64,000 nt of DNA from Prochlorococcus marinus str. SB. Its GTDB lineage: Bacteria > Cyanobacteriota > Cyanobacteriia > PCC-6307 > Cyanobiaceae. Shown piece after piece: positions 20,790 through 29,519 of the stretch. Numbering within the stretch: position 1 is the stretch's first letter; each line of letters begins with the position of its first letter. The stretch is from contig NZ_JNAS01000001.1 of assembly GCF_000760115.1 (NCBI RefSeq), positions 356,067 to 420,066 on the forward strand, given 5' to 3'. Below the pieces are notes generated by a model that ran no database searches, had not been told where the DNA came from, and was given only the letters and a program-made list of their open reading frames with translations. The position numbers were made by a program, and so were the translations under genes.

Positions 20790-21224
20790 ATGAGTTTTAA
20801 AATATCGAAAATTTTTGCAATCCCTCTAATTTTTTCATCTTTTTTATTCGATGCAAATAATGAATTTAATAAAGTAAATGCAAATATTAAAAATTCTCCT
20901 GCCAATAAAAATGATTTAGATTTATATCATGGTATGGGTGTTTCATTTCTATGTAATGCCACAAGAAAAGGATTTGATTTGGATTTCCCAAAAACATTAA
21001 ATGTTGCCTCAGCAACGTTCGCATCAGTAGTATCACAAAAACATGGAGGGAAAATAATAGAGAAAAAGAAAGAGCAAAAAGTTGATATGAAACAATTACA
21101 ATTTATTGCATCTCTGCAATTAGTGGAATCCGCTCTTCAAGTGTGTCCAAATAATGTCCCTGAAAAGATCGAAAAACAGTTTAAGATTGAAACTGAGAGA
21201 CTCAAGAAATTACAAGGATTGTAA
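20790..21224 (+). CDS. small exported protein, unknown function
   Basis: A 144-residue protein. A basic N-terminus plus hydrophobic stretch IFAIPLIFSSFLF (about residues 8-20) looks like a signal peptide, though no perfect cleavage site stands out. The mature part contains one early cysteine in YHGMGVSFLCNATRKGF (near residue 55) and one late one (LQVCPNNVP, near 122), which could form a disulphide. The C-terminal half is Lys/Glu-rich helix. I recognise it as a type of short exported protein common in marine picocyanobacteria, but know no tested function. It follows the CpcS-like gene by 73 bases. Confidence 0.65.
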   Translation: MSFKISKIFAIPLIFSSFLFDANNEFNKVNANIKNSPANKNDLDLYHGMGVSFLCNATRKGFDLDFPKTLNVASATFASVVSQKHGGKIIEKKKEQKVDMKQLQFIASLQLVESALQVCPNNVPEKIEKQFKIETERLKKLQGL

Positions 21225-21238
21225 AAAAATAATTTCTT

Positions 21239-22234
21239 TTATCTAAACATAGAACTAACAGAACTTTCTTCGTGAATTCTCCAAATAGCTTCCCCCAACA
21301 TATTTGCGACTGAAAGAACTTTTAACTGTGGAAAATTATCTTTATGTATAACTGGTATGCTGTTAGTAACAATAACTTGTTCGAAAAGATTTTTAGAACT
21401 TAATCTTTCATAAGAAGGAGGAGAAAATACGGCATGTGAGGCACATGCAAATATTCTATTAGCTCCTTCTTTTTTTAATAAATTTGCTCCAGAACAAATT
21501 GTACCTCCAGTGTCTATCATGTCGTCTATAAGAATAGCCGTTTTACCTCTGACTTCACCGATAACTGTGAGACTTTCAGCGGTATTATGCGCAGATCTCC
21601 TTTTATCAATGATAGCTAACGGCGCATCCTTCATTAATTTCGCGAATGCTCTTGCTCTCGCCACACCGCCCACATCAGGAGAAACTACAACTATTTCTTC
21701 TAGATTTAAAGTTTCTAGATAATCAATTAATACAGGTGAACCGTAAATATGATCGCATGGTATATCAAAGTAGCCTTGTATTTGAGCCGAGTGTAAGTCC
21801 ATCGCTAAAACTCTATCAACTCCTGATTTCTCTAGTAAATTGGCAGTTAATTTGGCAGTTATTGACTCTCTTCCTGAGGTCTTCCTATCTGCCCTTGCAT
21901 ATCCAAAATACGGAATTACGGCCGTTATTTGTCTTGCAGAAGCTCTCTTGCATGCATCAACCATAATCATAAGCTCCATTAAACTATCGTTTACAGGAGC
22001 GCATGTAGGTTGTATGAGGAATACATCACACCCTCTAATAGATTGCTGAATCTGAACATAAAGTTCTCCATCTGCAAATCTTTTAGATATTAAAGGTACA
22101 TTTTCAATCCCTAAGTATGATGCAATTTCTTCAGCTAATTTAGGGTTTGTTGTCCCACTTACTAACCTTAATCTACTATTAGTTAGATTAAAGTTGGATT
22201 CTTTACTCTGCATTGCCGTGATAAAACTTGTCAC
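21239..22234 (-). CDS. prs: ribose-phosphate diphosphokinase (PRPP synthase)
   Basis: A 331-residue enzyme making PRPP from ribose-5-phosphate and ATP, feeding purine, pyrimidine, His and Trp synthesis. The ATP loop and VDLHSAQIQGYFDIP-type block are present (as AMDLHSAQIQGYF near residue 145). The flexible loop RADRKTSGRE is near 113. The PRPP-binding motif AILIDDMIDTGGT is near 233. A GTG start at 22234 and an ATG seven codons later (22213) are both possible; family length favours neither strongly. The upstream region holds a 13-base palindrome at 22277-22289. Confidence 0.96.
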   Translation of the reverse strand: MTSFITAMQSKESNFNLTNSRLRLVSGTTNPKLAEEIASYLGIENVPLISKRFADGELYVQIQQSIRGCDVFLIQPTCAPVNDSLMELMIMVDACKRASARQITAVIPYFGYARADRKTSGRESITAKLTANLLEKSGVDRVLAMDLHSAQIQGYFDIPCDHIYGSPVLIDYLETLNLEEIVVVSPDVGGVARARAFAKLMKDAPLAIIDKRRSAHNTAESLTVIGEVRGKTAILIDDMIDTGGTICSGANLLKKEGANRIFACASHAVFSPPSYERLSSKNLFEQVIVTNSIPVIHKDNFPQLKVLSVANMLGEAIWRIHEESSVSSMFR

Positions 22235-22276
22235 GAAATTTGCACCATAAAACTATATTATTATCGTAGTCGTTTA

Positions 22277-22289
22277 TGCGAATTTCGCA
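22277..22289. promoter_or_regulatory. palindrome TGCGAATTTCGCA between prs and malQ
   Basis: A perfect 6+1+6 inverted repeat lies 43 bases upstream of the prs start and 190 bases upstream of malQ. It is G+C-richer than its surroundings. It could be an operator for prs. I do not recognise the regulator, and chance cannot be excluded. Confidence 0.35.
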
Positions 22290-22479
22290 AAAGATAATGA
22301 CTAGATGTTTTCAAAAATCACCTCAATTAAGCAAAAATTGTTGATTAAAATTTATAATTTATATTTATCCAGACTTAAAAACCAGCAATGATATTTGTCA
22401 ATTAAAAAAAATTTGTATAAGGTTGAATTTAGAGAATTAAAAACACGTTAAGTGTAAAGAATCAAAATATTTTGAAAAC

Positions 22480-24000
22480 ATGCCTATAGATTCAATTATT
22501 GCAAGAAAATCATTAGGCTTACTTATGCATCCAACATGTATTCCTGGAGGAAGAGTATGTGGAACTTTTGGGAGAGGAGCTAAAGAATGGATAAAAAAAC
22601 TTCATAAGTATGGAATTGAATACTGGCAATTTTTACCTCTCACGCCTACTGATTCTACAGGTTCTCCATATAGTTCCCCTTCTAGTTTTGCACTAAACCC
22701 ATGGTTTTTGGATATAGAAGATTTAATCGAAAAAGGTTTTATATTTATTTCAAATAAAGATAATCTAGGTCCAATAACTCAGAATAAGGATCATTTTGAT
22801 TTTGATATTGCAGATGATTTAACAAAAAAATTAGGTCTCCTCCTTTTGCAAGGTTGGAGTTCTCAATCTGAAGAGAGAAAAATTAATTTTAACAAATGGG
22901 TCAGTAGGCATTCTTGGGTTGAAGATTATGCGACATTTGTTGTTATCAGAGAGGAATTTAATATGTTGCCTTGGTGGGAATGGCCTCAAGAATTTAAAAT
23001 AAAAAATAAAAAGTTCTTAAAATCGTGGATTAAGAAAAAAAGTGAAGAGATACTTATTAAAAAATTAATACAGTGGCACCTTGATGAGCAATGGAGCGTC
23101 ATAAAAAACTTTGCAAAATCAAAAAATATTAAGCTAATTGGAGATTTGCCTTTTTATGTTTCCAGAGACAGCGCCGATGTATGGAGTAATAAATCATTAT
23201 TTTCAATTTTTAAAAATGGAGATTTAATCTTTCAAAGTGGTGTTCCACCTGATTATTTTTCATCAACAGGACAATTATGGGGTACCCCAACTTACTTTTG
23301 GTCAAAGCATAAAAGGACTAATTTCAATTGGTGGAGAAAAAGATTTCAAAGACAATTTGAACTTGTGGACATATTGAGATTTGATCATTTCAGGGGTTTA
23401 GCGGGTTACTGGAGAGTTAATGGCAGTTCTAAAACGGCAATTATTGGAAAATGGATAAATTCCCCAGGTAAAACACTATTAAATAAAGTAAAAAAGGATC
23501 TAGGGGGTAACTATCTACCAATTATTGCAGAGGATCTGGGAGTAATAACCCCAGATGTAGAGAAATTAAGGAAAAACTTCGAACTGCCTGGCATGAAAAT
23601 ATTACAATTCGCTTTTGATGGCAATGAAGATAATCCTTATTTACCTAAGAATATTGAAGGAGAAAATTGGGTTGTTTATACAGGTACTCACGACAACTCT
23701 ACTTCTGTTTCATGGTGGGAATATTTAGATTATGAATCCAAAAAAAGAATAAAAGATGAGTATAAGTTTTCTGAAAATCCTTCTTGGGATTTAATAGAAA
23801 TTGGCATGAAAACGAATGCTAATCTCTTTATCGCTCCATTACAGGATCTATTATCTCTAGATGATTCAAGTAGATTAAACAAACCTGGCACCACAAAAAA
23901 TAACTGGAAATGGAAGTTAAATCGTCCTTTAGAAGAAATAGAAAATAATGTAAAAATGTTTAGTGAGTTAGGGAATAATTTTGGAAGAACTCTAAAGTAG
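22480..24000 (+). CDS. malQ: 4-alpha-glucanotransferase
   Basis: A 506-residue GH77 enzyme that disproportionates maltodextrins in glycogen turnover. The N-terminal motif QFLPLTPTDSTGSPYSS is recognisable in the pieces YWQFLPLTP and GSPYSSPSSFA. The catalytic nucleophile is Asp302 in RFDHFRGL and the acid/base is Glu351 in IIAEDLG. The third carboxylate is in TGTHDNSTSVSWW. The length is normal for bacterial MalQ. It is convergent with the RodZ-like gene, with 13 bases between stops, and transcribed alone. Confidence 0.95.
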   Translation: MPIDSIIARKSLGLLMHPTCIPGGRVCGTFGRGAKEWIKKLHKYGIEYWQFLPLTPTDSTGSPYSSPSSFALNPWFLDIEDLIEKGFIFISNKDNLGPITQNKDHFDFDIADDLTKKLGLLLLQGWSSQSEERKINFNKWVSRHSWVEDYATFVVIREEFNMLPWWEWPQEFKIKNKKFLKSWIKKKSEEILIKKLIQWHLDEQWSVIKNFAKSKNIKLIGDLPFYVSRDSADVWSNKSLFSIFKNGDLIFQSGVPPDYFSSTGQLWGTPTYFWSKHKRTNFNWWRKRFQRQFELVDILRFDHFRGLAGYWRVNGSSKTAIIGKWINSPGKTLLNKVKKDLGGNYLPIIAEDLGVITPDVEKLRKNFELPGMKILQFAFDGNEDNPYLPKNIEGENWVVYTGTHDNSTSVSWWEYLDYESKKRIKDEYKFSENPSWDLIEIGMKTNANLFIAPLQDLLSLDDSSRLNKPGTTKNNWKWKLNRPLEEIENNVKMFSELGNNFGRTLK

Positions 24001-24013
24001 AATTTATTAAAAA

Positions 24014-24508
24014 TTATTTATCAACCATTTGATTTTCAATATTTTGAATCTCTATAACATTCACATTTAAAATAAAATATCTTTTTAATATAAATATAGT
24101 TAGAACTAATATAAAAAAATACAAAAGACTTCCTTGCCATGTATTGATAAGATCAAATTTCTTGAACAGAAAAAACTTCCCCTCTTTCTTTAAAATTTTT
24201 CTTTCTTTAACTGCTAACTTTAAAAGGGTATTTTTTTTTAATACTAAGCATTCCTCTAATTTAATTAATATAGATCGTATAAAAGGATACTCTGGCCTAA
24301 TATTTTTATTATTATTTTCAATAGAGTCTATTATTCGTTCAGAAATTTTTGAAATGTAAGACAATTCTTTGATTGTAAGGTTTTGTTCTATTCTTGCTTC
24401 TTTTACTAACTTTGCAATTTCAATATATTGGTCAACCAATCCAGAATTCAAGTCTTTATTTTTTTCAGATTTTTTCTTATGTATAAAGAGATTTTTCAAA
24501 ATATTCAT
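24014..24508 (-). CDS. RodZ-like helix-turn-helix membrane protein
   Basis: A 164-residue protein with a RodZ-type helix-turn-helix at about residues 27-95. It is recognisable from KLVKEARIEQNLTIKELS and the helix ISERIIDSIE. A basic stretch and one transmembrane segment at about 127-147 follow. Only about 15 residues lie beyond the membrane. E. coli RodZ links the actin-like MreB to the wall machinery and has a long periplasmic domain; here that domain is absent. Function in cell shape is inferred from the domain order alone. The protein is very rich in Lys, Ile and Asn. Confidence 0.7.
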   Translation of the reverse strand: MNILKNLFIHKKKSEKNKDLNSGLVDQYIEIAKLVKEARIEQNLTIKELSYISKISERIIDSIENNNKNIRPEYPFIRSILIKLEECLVLKKNTLLKLAVKERKILKKEGKFFLFKKFDLINTWQGSLLYFFILVLTIFILKRYFILNVNVIEIQNIENQMVDK

Positions 24509-24616
24509 TTAATTTCCAAAAATAAATAATCCTTTTACTTCTCATTTCTTAAACAATACATCCAATTCTAATCGAATTAAAATCATAAGTAAGTTAATTA
24601 GATATAAATATAAAAA

Positions 24617-26272
24617 CTAAACTGTAGAAATAATATTCTGTACTGCACTTTTTGCAATATTAAGAGGGCTAAAAGTATCTCTAATTAAAGCTAAGAGTTT
24701 TTTTGCATCAGTAAATTCTAATTTTTCATCTTTTATAAGACTTAAAAGAAGATTTTTCCTAACTTCGGATCCTTTTTTACTTACAAATAATTTCAATCCA
24801 GCGTTCGCAACTGGTATGAGATCTGAATTAATATTCTCTGAATCTTTAAATAAAATGTTTAATAAACTTTCAACTTTTTCTATTTGGATTTGACCTTTTT
24901 TATCAAAAACCACTTCTAAAAGTATGTCTAAAATCTCTTCAGAATTATCAGTCAGTAGTTTTTTAGCAATATATGGATAAGCTATTTTTAAAATTTTAAA
25001 TTCAGGATCTAACCTTAGGGCTAAACCTTCTTGACTAACAACAGCTCTTATTATTAAGGCAAACCTACTGGGAACTCTGAAAGGATAGGAATACATTAGT
25101 TTTGAGAATTTGTCAGTTACATTTTTAAGATTAAAGTTACCAACCTCAGCGCCAAAAGATCCTCCTAGAACTTCTTTTAATGGTTCAACAAGTTTTTGAA
25201 GATCTTGTTCTTTGGTTAAAAAACCTAATTTCTGGAAATCTTCTGCGAGAAGATAATATTCTTCGTTAATTATGTGAACAATTGCCTTAATAAGAGTAAG
25301 TCTATCTGAATTTGTAATAGTATCCATCATTCCGAAATCAACATAAGCTAAATTCCCACAATCGGCATTTCCTCCTCTGAGAGCGAACATATTTCCTGGA
25401 TGTGGGTCCGCATGAAAATATCCAAATTCAAATAATTGCTGCAGCCCACTAATGACACATGTTTTTATAAACGAAGCAGGTATTAAGTTATTTTCCTCTA
25501 GTAAAGCTCTATCTCTCAACTTAACTCCATCAATCCAAGAAGTTGTGATTATCCTCTTGGATGAAAACTGTTTTTCTAATTTAGGAATAAAAATATTTGG
25601 GTTTTCTTTGAATAAATTTGCAAACCTCAAAGCATTTTCAGCCTCTTTTAAATAGTCAATTTCATCAAAAAGTGCCCTACCGAATTCATCAATTATTTCT
25701 CCAATTCCAACCCCTATATTTAATGGTAAGAGTGGGGATAAAAAAGTTCCTAAAAACCTCAAGATTACAACATCCCTTCTTATGAGAAAGTATAAATTTG
25801 GCCGCTGTACTTTCACAGCCAGATAAGAATTATTTATTTTTGCTTTATAAACTTGACCTAAGCTTGCTGAAGCAATAGGACTATCTGGAAACTCTTCAAA
25901 TAATTCATCAGCAGGTGCTCCGAGTTCCTCTTCAATGATTTTTAAAGCAATTTTATGATCAAATGCTGGGAGATTGTCTTGCAATTTTGTAAGTTCTGTA
26001 AGCCAATCTTGTCTAACAAGATCTGGTCTGGTTGAGAATGCTTGGCCTAATTTGATAAAACAAGGGCCTAAATCCGTTATCACATCAAAAAGATACTTAG
26101 AGAGATTTTTTTGTACATTTTTATTTTTACTGTTACCTTGAAAAAGTATTCTTAAAAAAAGAAAAATAAAAGTTAAAAGGATATATAAAACTCTTGGGAT
26201 AAAAATCCATGGTCTCAAAATCAACCAAATTAAGTCATCTTTTGCCGAATATTTCGAATAAGATCCTTTCAT
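24617..26272 (-). CDS. AarF/UbiB/ABC1-family atypical kinase
   Basis: A 551-residue member of the ABC1/UbiB family. The family KxGQ motif is in CFIKLGQAFSTRPDL. The Ala-rich loop ASASLGQVYKA and the catalytic lysine in LAVKVQRPN follow. The catalytic loop HADPHPGNMF and the metal-binding DFGMMD are present. A hydrophobic N-terminal stretch (about residues 14-42) would place it at the membrane. In cyanobacteria and plastids such proteins act in prenylquinone or tocopherol metabolism and photoprotection; the specific target is unknown. It is divergent from the decarboxylase gene across 64 bases. Confidence 0.88.
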   Translation of the reverse strand: MKGSYSKYSAKDDLIWLILRPWIFIPRVLYILLTFIFLFLRILFQGNSKNKNVQKNLSKYLFDVITDLGPCFIKLGQAFSTRPDLVRQDWLTELTKLQDNLPAFDHKIALKIIEEELGAPADELFEEFPDSPIASASLGQVYKAKINNSYLAVKVQRPNLYFLIRRDVVILRFLGTFLSPLLPLNIGVGIGEIIDEFGRALFDEIDYLKEAENALRFANLFKENPNIFIPKLEKQFSSKRIITTSWIDGVKLRDRALLEENNLIPASFIKTCVISGLQQLFEFGYFHADPHPGNMFALRGGNADCGNLAYVDFGMMDTITNSDRLTLIKAIVHIINEEYYLLAEDFQKLGFLTKEQDLQKLVEPLKEVLGGSFGAEVGNFNLKNVTDKFSKLMYSYPFRVPSRFALIIRAVVSQEGLALRLDPEFKILKIAYPYIAKKLLTDNSEEILDILLEVVFDKKGQIQIEKVESLLNILFKDSENINSDLIPVANAGLKLFVSKKGSEVRKNLLLSLIKDEKLEFTDAKKLLALIRDTFSPLNIAKSAVQNIISTV

Positions 26273-26336
26273 TAAAGTTAAAAAATATCAAAAAAGATTA
26301 CTACGTAGTCCATTCTATATATGTCAATAATACTTT

Positions 26337-27734
26337 ATGAGCATTTCATCTTTTTTAACTAAAAAGTTTTTAAAATCTTTATTCTTTCCCTCTCATAACA
26401 GAGGGGCAGCTTTACCGAAGAAATTAGTGAAGCTTTTAAAATATCCACCTGGTTATTGGGACCTGCCCGAACTTCCAGAAATAGGCTCCCCACTATCCCA
26501 AAGCGGATTAGTTGCTAATTCTCAAAGAGAATTTTCTGACAAATTTGGAGCTAAAGGATGTTTTTTTGGAGTTAATGGAGCCTCCGGATTAATACAATCA
26601 GCAGTAATTGCTATGGCAAATCCAGGCGAAAATATCCTGATGCCTAGAAATGTCCATATAAGTGTTATAAAAATCTGTGCGATGCAGAATATAAATCCAA
26701 TATTTTTTGACCTAGAAATTTCAACCGTAACGGGGCATTACAAACCAATTACAAAAATTTGGTTGGAAAATGTATTTAAAAAATTAAATTTTGATGAGAA
26801 TAAAATTGCAGGGGTTATTCTTATAAATCCCACTTATCATGGTTATACCGGAGATTTAGAGCCTTTAATAGATTGTTGTCATCAAAAGAATTTACCTGTT
26901 TTAGTTGATGAAGCCCATGGTTCATATTTCCTTTTTTGTAAAAACCTTAATTTGCCAAAACCGGCCTTATCATCAAATGCTGATTTAGTCGTTAATTCAT
27001 TGCATAAGTCGCTCAATGGATTAACTCAAACGGCGGTACTTTGGTACAAAGGGAATCTAATAAATGAAGGTAATTTAATCAAAAGTATTAATTTACTGCA
27101 AACTACCAGTCCAAGTTCTTTATTACTTTCTTCTTGTGAAGAGTCTATTAGGGACTGGCTTAACAAAAAAAGTTTATCAAAATATCAAAAAAGAATTTTA
27201 GAGGCAAAAAGTATTTATAAAAAATTAATTCAAAAAAATATTCCTCTCATAGAAACTCAAGACCCCTTAAAAATTGTAGTAAATACCTCTAAGGCAGGGA
27301 TTGACGGTTTTAGTGCTGATAATTTTTTTTATAGAAATGGCCTTATTGCCGAATTGCCAGAAATGATGACTCTCACTTTTTGCTTGGGATTTGGAAATCA
27401 AAAAGATTTTCTTTATTTATTTGAAAAGTTATGGAAAAAATTACTATTAAATTCCAAAAAATCAAAAAGTTTAGAAGTGCTCAAATCGCCCTTTAAATTA
27501 GTTCAAGCTCCCGAAATCGAAATTGGAATTGCTTGGAGAAGTAGGACTCGAAGTATTTCTTTCTCACAATCATTAAATAAAATATCTGGGGATATTATTT
27601 GCCCTTATCCTCCTGGGATACCTTTACTAATTCCTGGCGAAAAAATTGATATAGATAGGTTTAATTGGATAAATAATCAAAGTTTATGCAACAAAGATCT
27701 GGTAAATTTTAATATAAGAGTCTTAGAAACATAG
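26337..27734 (+). CDS. Orn/Lys/Arg decarboxylase-family PLP enzyme
   Basis: A 465-residue PLP-dependent fold-type I enzyme. The cofactor lysine is Lys224 in VNSLHKSLNGL. The PLP-ring aspartate is in VLVDEAHGSY, and the entry motif GVNGASGLIQSAV is near residue 80. The C-terminal domain is shorter than in the 700-residue inducible E. coli lysine and arginine decarboxylases. It fits the short Bacillus SpeA-like class. The substrate (arginine, lysine or ornithine) cannot be told from sequence; polyamine synthesis is the usual role. cdsA starts 9 bases downstream, suggesting co-transcription. Confidence 0.86.
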   Translation: MSISSFLTKKFLKSLFFPSHNRGAALPKKLVKLLKYPPGYWDLPELPEIGSPLSQSGLVANSQREFSDKFGAKGCFFGVNGASGLIQSAVIAMANPGENILMPRNVHISVIKICAMQNINPIFFDLEISTVTGHYKPITKIWLENVFKKLNFDENKIAGVILINPTYHGYTGDLEPLIDCCHQKNLPVLVDEAHGSYFLFCKNLNLPKPALSSNADLVVNSLHKSLNGLTQTAVLWYKGNLINEGNLIKSINLLQTTSPSSLLLSSCEESIRDWLNKKSLSKYQKRILEAKSIYKKLIQKNIPLIETQDPLKIVVNTSKAGIDGFSADNFFYRNGLIAELPEMMTLTFCLGFGNQKDFLYLFEKLWKKLLLNSKKSKSLEVLKSPFKLVQAPEIEIGIAWRSRTRSISFSQSLNKISGDIICPYPPGIPLLIPGEKIDIDRFNWINNQSLCNKDLVNFNIRVLET

Positions 27735-27743
27735 CAATTTCAT

Positions 27744-28601
27744 ATGAGATTAAGAAGTGGATTACTTATAGGAATTTTTGGTTTAATTGTTGTTTTGTTG
27801 GGTGGATGGTTTTTTACATTAGCAACTGCTTTGCTTACATATCTAGCATTATTAGAATTTTTTAGAATGGCAGAATTCAAAGGTATAAGACCAGCTACAA
27901 AAACCACATTATTTTCAACCTTTATTATTATAGTTTCTACTTATCTTGAGACCATTGGTTTGCTTGAAGGCGAAATTTCAAATTCAATTTTGCCAATCTG
28001 TTCAGTTGGGATATGCACTTGGTTACTTTTACAACCCAAACCTGGGACAATTTCAGATATTGCAGCCTCTATTTTTGGATTATTCTATTTAGGTTTTTTA
28101 CCTAGTTACTGGATAAAGTTAAGAGGATTAGATTCAGTGATAATAAATTCAAATCAGGGTTTTATGTCGTTTGAGAACTTATCAAATACTACTGGTCTTC
28201 ATTTAACTTTAACTTCTTGTTTTTTAATTGTAGCTAGTGATATTGGCTCTTATTTCATTGGGAAGTCATTTGGTAAAACATCTCTATCTCCAATATCTCC
28301 GAGCAAAACTATAGAAGGTTTAATTGGAGGAATATCCTGTTCAACTTTGCTAGCAATATTTTTCGCATTTTTAATGAATTGGGAAAATCCATTATTTATT
28401 GGAATAATATATGGTATTTCAATTTCTCTTATGGCATTAGTTGGAGATTTAATTGAATCTATGATGAAAAGAGATGCAAAAATAAAAGATTCCGGAACTT
28501 TTTTACCGGGACATGGAGGAATTCTTGACAGAATTGACAGTTACATCTTTATTCCATCAGTTTTGTATTACATTTTTATACTTCTAAAGTATCTAAATTA
28601 A
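27744..28601 (+). CDS. cdsA: phosphatidate cytidylyltransferase
   Basis: A 285-residue integral membrane enzyme making CDP-diacylglycerol from phosphatidic acid and CTP. About eight hydrophobic segments are visible. The diagnostic signature near the C-terminus is complete: SMMKRDAKIKDSG followed directly by TFLPGHGGILDRID. It is 9 bases after the decarboxylase gene on the same strand and convergent with the alpha/beta hydrolase gene. Confidence 0.95.
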   Translation: MRLRSGLLIGIFGLIVVLLGGWFFTLATALLTYLALLEFFRMAEFKGIRPATKTTLFSTFIIIVSTYLETIGLLEGEISNSILPICSVGICTWLLLQPKPGTISDIAASIFGLFYLGFLPSYWIKLRGLDSVIINSNQGFMSFENLSNTTGLHLTLTSCFLIVASDIGSYFIGKSFGKTSLSPISPSKTIEGLIGGISCSTLLAIFFAFLMNWENPLFIGIIYGISISLMALVGDLIESMMKRDAKIKDSGTFLPGHGGILDRIDSYIFIPSVLYYIFILLKYLN

Positions 28602-28613
28602 TTAAAAAATCTT

Positions 28614-29513
28614 TTATTCCAAAAAATAATCTTGGATAATTTTACTAGATAATGATGGTAGATCAATATGTGGAAGATGACCACAATTTTGTAACCCCAC
28701 AAAATTTAATTTTTCAATACTTCTTATATTTTTAATCTCTTTTTTTCCAAGAATTCGATCATTCTCTCCACATAATGTTTTAATTGGGATATTTTGGATA
28801 TATTTTTGAGTGCCTGCAAACCCACCACTTTTCGCAAATGATGCAAGTGAATTCCTCCATCCTTTACAACCTAGATGAATTGAAGCAATTTGCTCTTCCA
28901 TCTCACCAACACATTCATCTGGAAAAGCAAATGCTTGCCTACAAAGACTTTTTCTGACCTGAGGCAATCCAAGAAATGAGGCGCCAATTTGGTTAAGAGG
29001 AAAAGGGATAGTCTTAGGTTCTCCAAACAAGCCGGCAGGGGACAAAAGAATAATTTTATCAATAGAATCAGGAATTTGGAAGGCAAGTTTTAAAGCTATT
29101 GAGCCTCCCATAGAGGCACCAATAATATTTAAATTCTTTGTTATCTTAAAGGTCTTAAGGAGATCAGTTAAATGTAAAATAATTTTCGAGGAATTGTATT
29201 CATTTGTTGCGCACCTGGGACTAAAACCAAAACCGAGCAGATCAGGAATAATAATTTGAAAATTTCTTTTTAGTGATTTATATATTCTCCTGAATTCTAA
29301 AAAACTACTATCAAAGCCATGTAAAAGAAGTATGGGTGGACCTTTCCCTCCCATAACTACTGGAAATTTTAAAGAATTCCATTTTTGGTTAAGTTTTATC
29401 CACTTAACATCGTTTGCCAAATAAAGACCTAAAGGATCTAATAGTGACAATTTGGCACTTTCAAAAAATTCTGCATTTAAATCACTTAATTGTTCAAAAT
29501 TGTTTTTAGTCAA
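28614..29513 (-). CDS. alpha/beta hydrolase
   Basis: A 299-residue alpha/beta-hydrolase-fold protein. The oxyanion region LLLHGFDSS is near residue 62. The nucleophile elbow GASMGGS has Ser134. The acid is probably Asp254 in CGENDRIL, and the base is His279 in CGHLPHID. No signal peptide is seen. The substrate is unknown; thioesterase, lipase-like or haloalkane-dehalogenase-like roles are all possible for the fold. It ends the minus-strand run clpC, gldA-like, hydrolase, with 6 bases from the gldA-like gene. Confidence 0.82.
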   Translation of the reverse strand: MTKNNFEQLSDLNAEFFESAKLSLLDPLGLYLANDVKWIKLNQKWNSLKFPVVMGGKGPPILLLHGFDSSFLEFRRIYKSLKRNFQIIIPDLLGFGFSPRCATNEYNSSKIILHLTDLLKTFKITKNLNIIGASMGGSIALKLAFQIPDSIDKIILLSPAGLFGEPKTIPFPLNQIGASFLGLPQVRKSLCRQAFAFPDECVGEMEEQIASIHLGCKGWRNSLASFAKSGGFAGTQKYIQNIPIKTLCGENDRILGKKEIKNIRSIEKLNFVGLQNCGHLPHIDLPSLSSKIIQDYFLE

Positions 29514-29519
29514 AAAAGT

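Noticed and set aside
22305..22391. A 28-codon plus-strand ORF (MFSKITSIKQ...) between prs and malQ
   Set aside because: No ribosome site and no recognisable feature; this length is expected by chance in such A+T-rich DNA.
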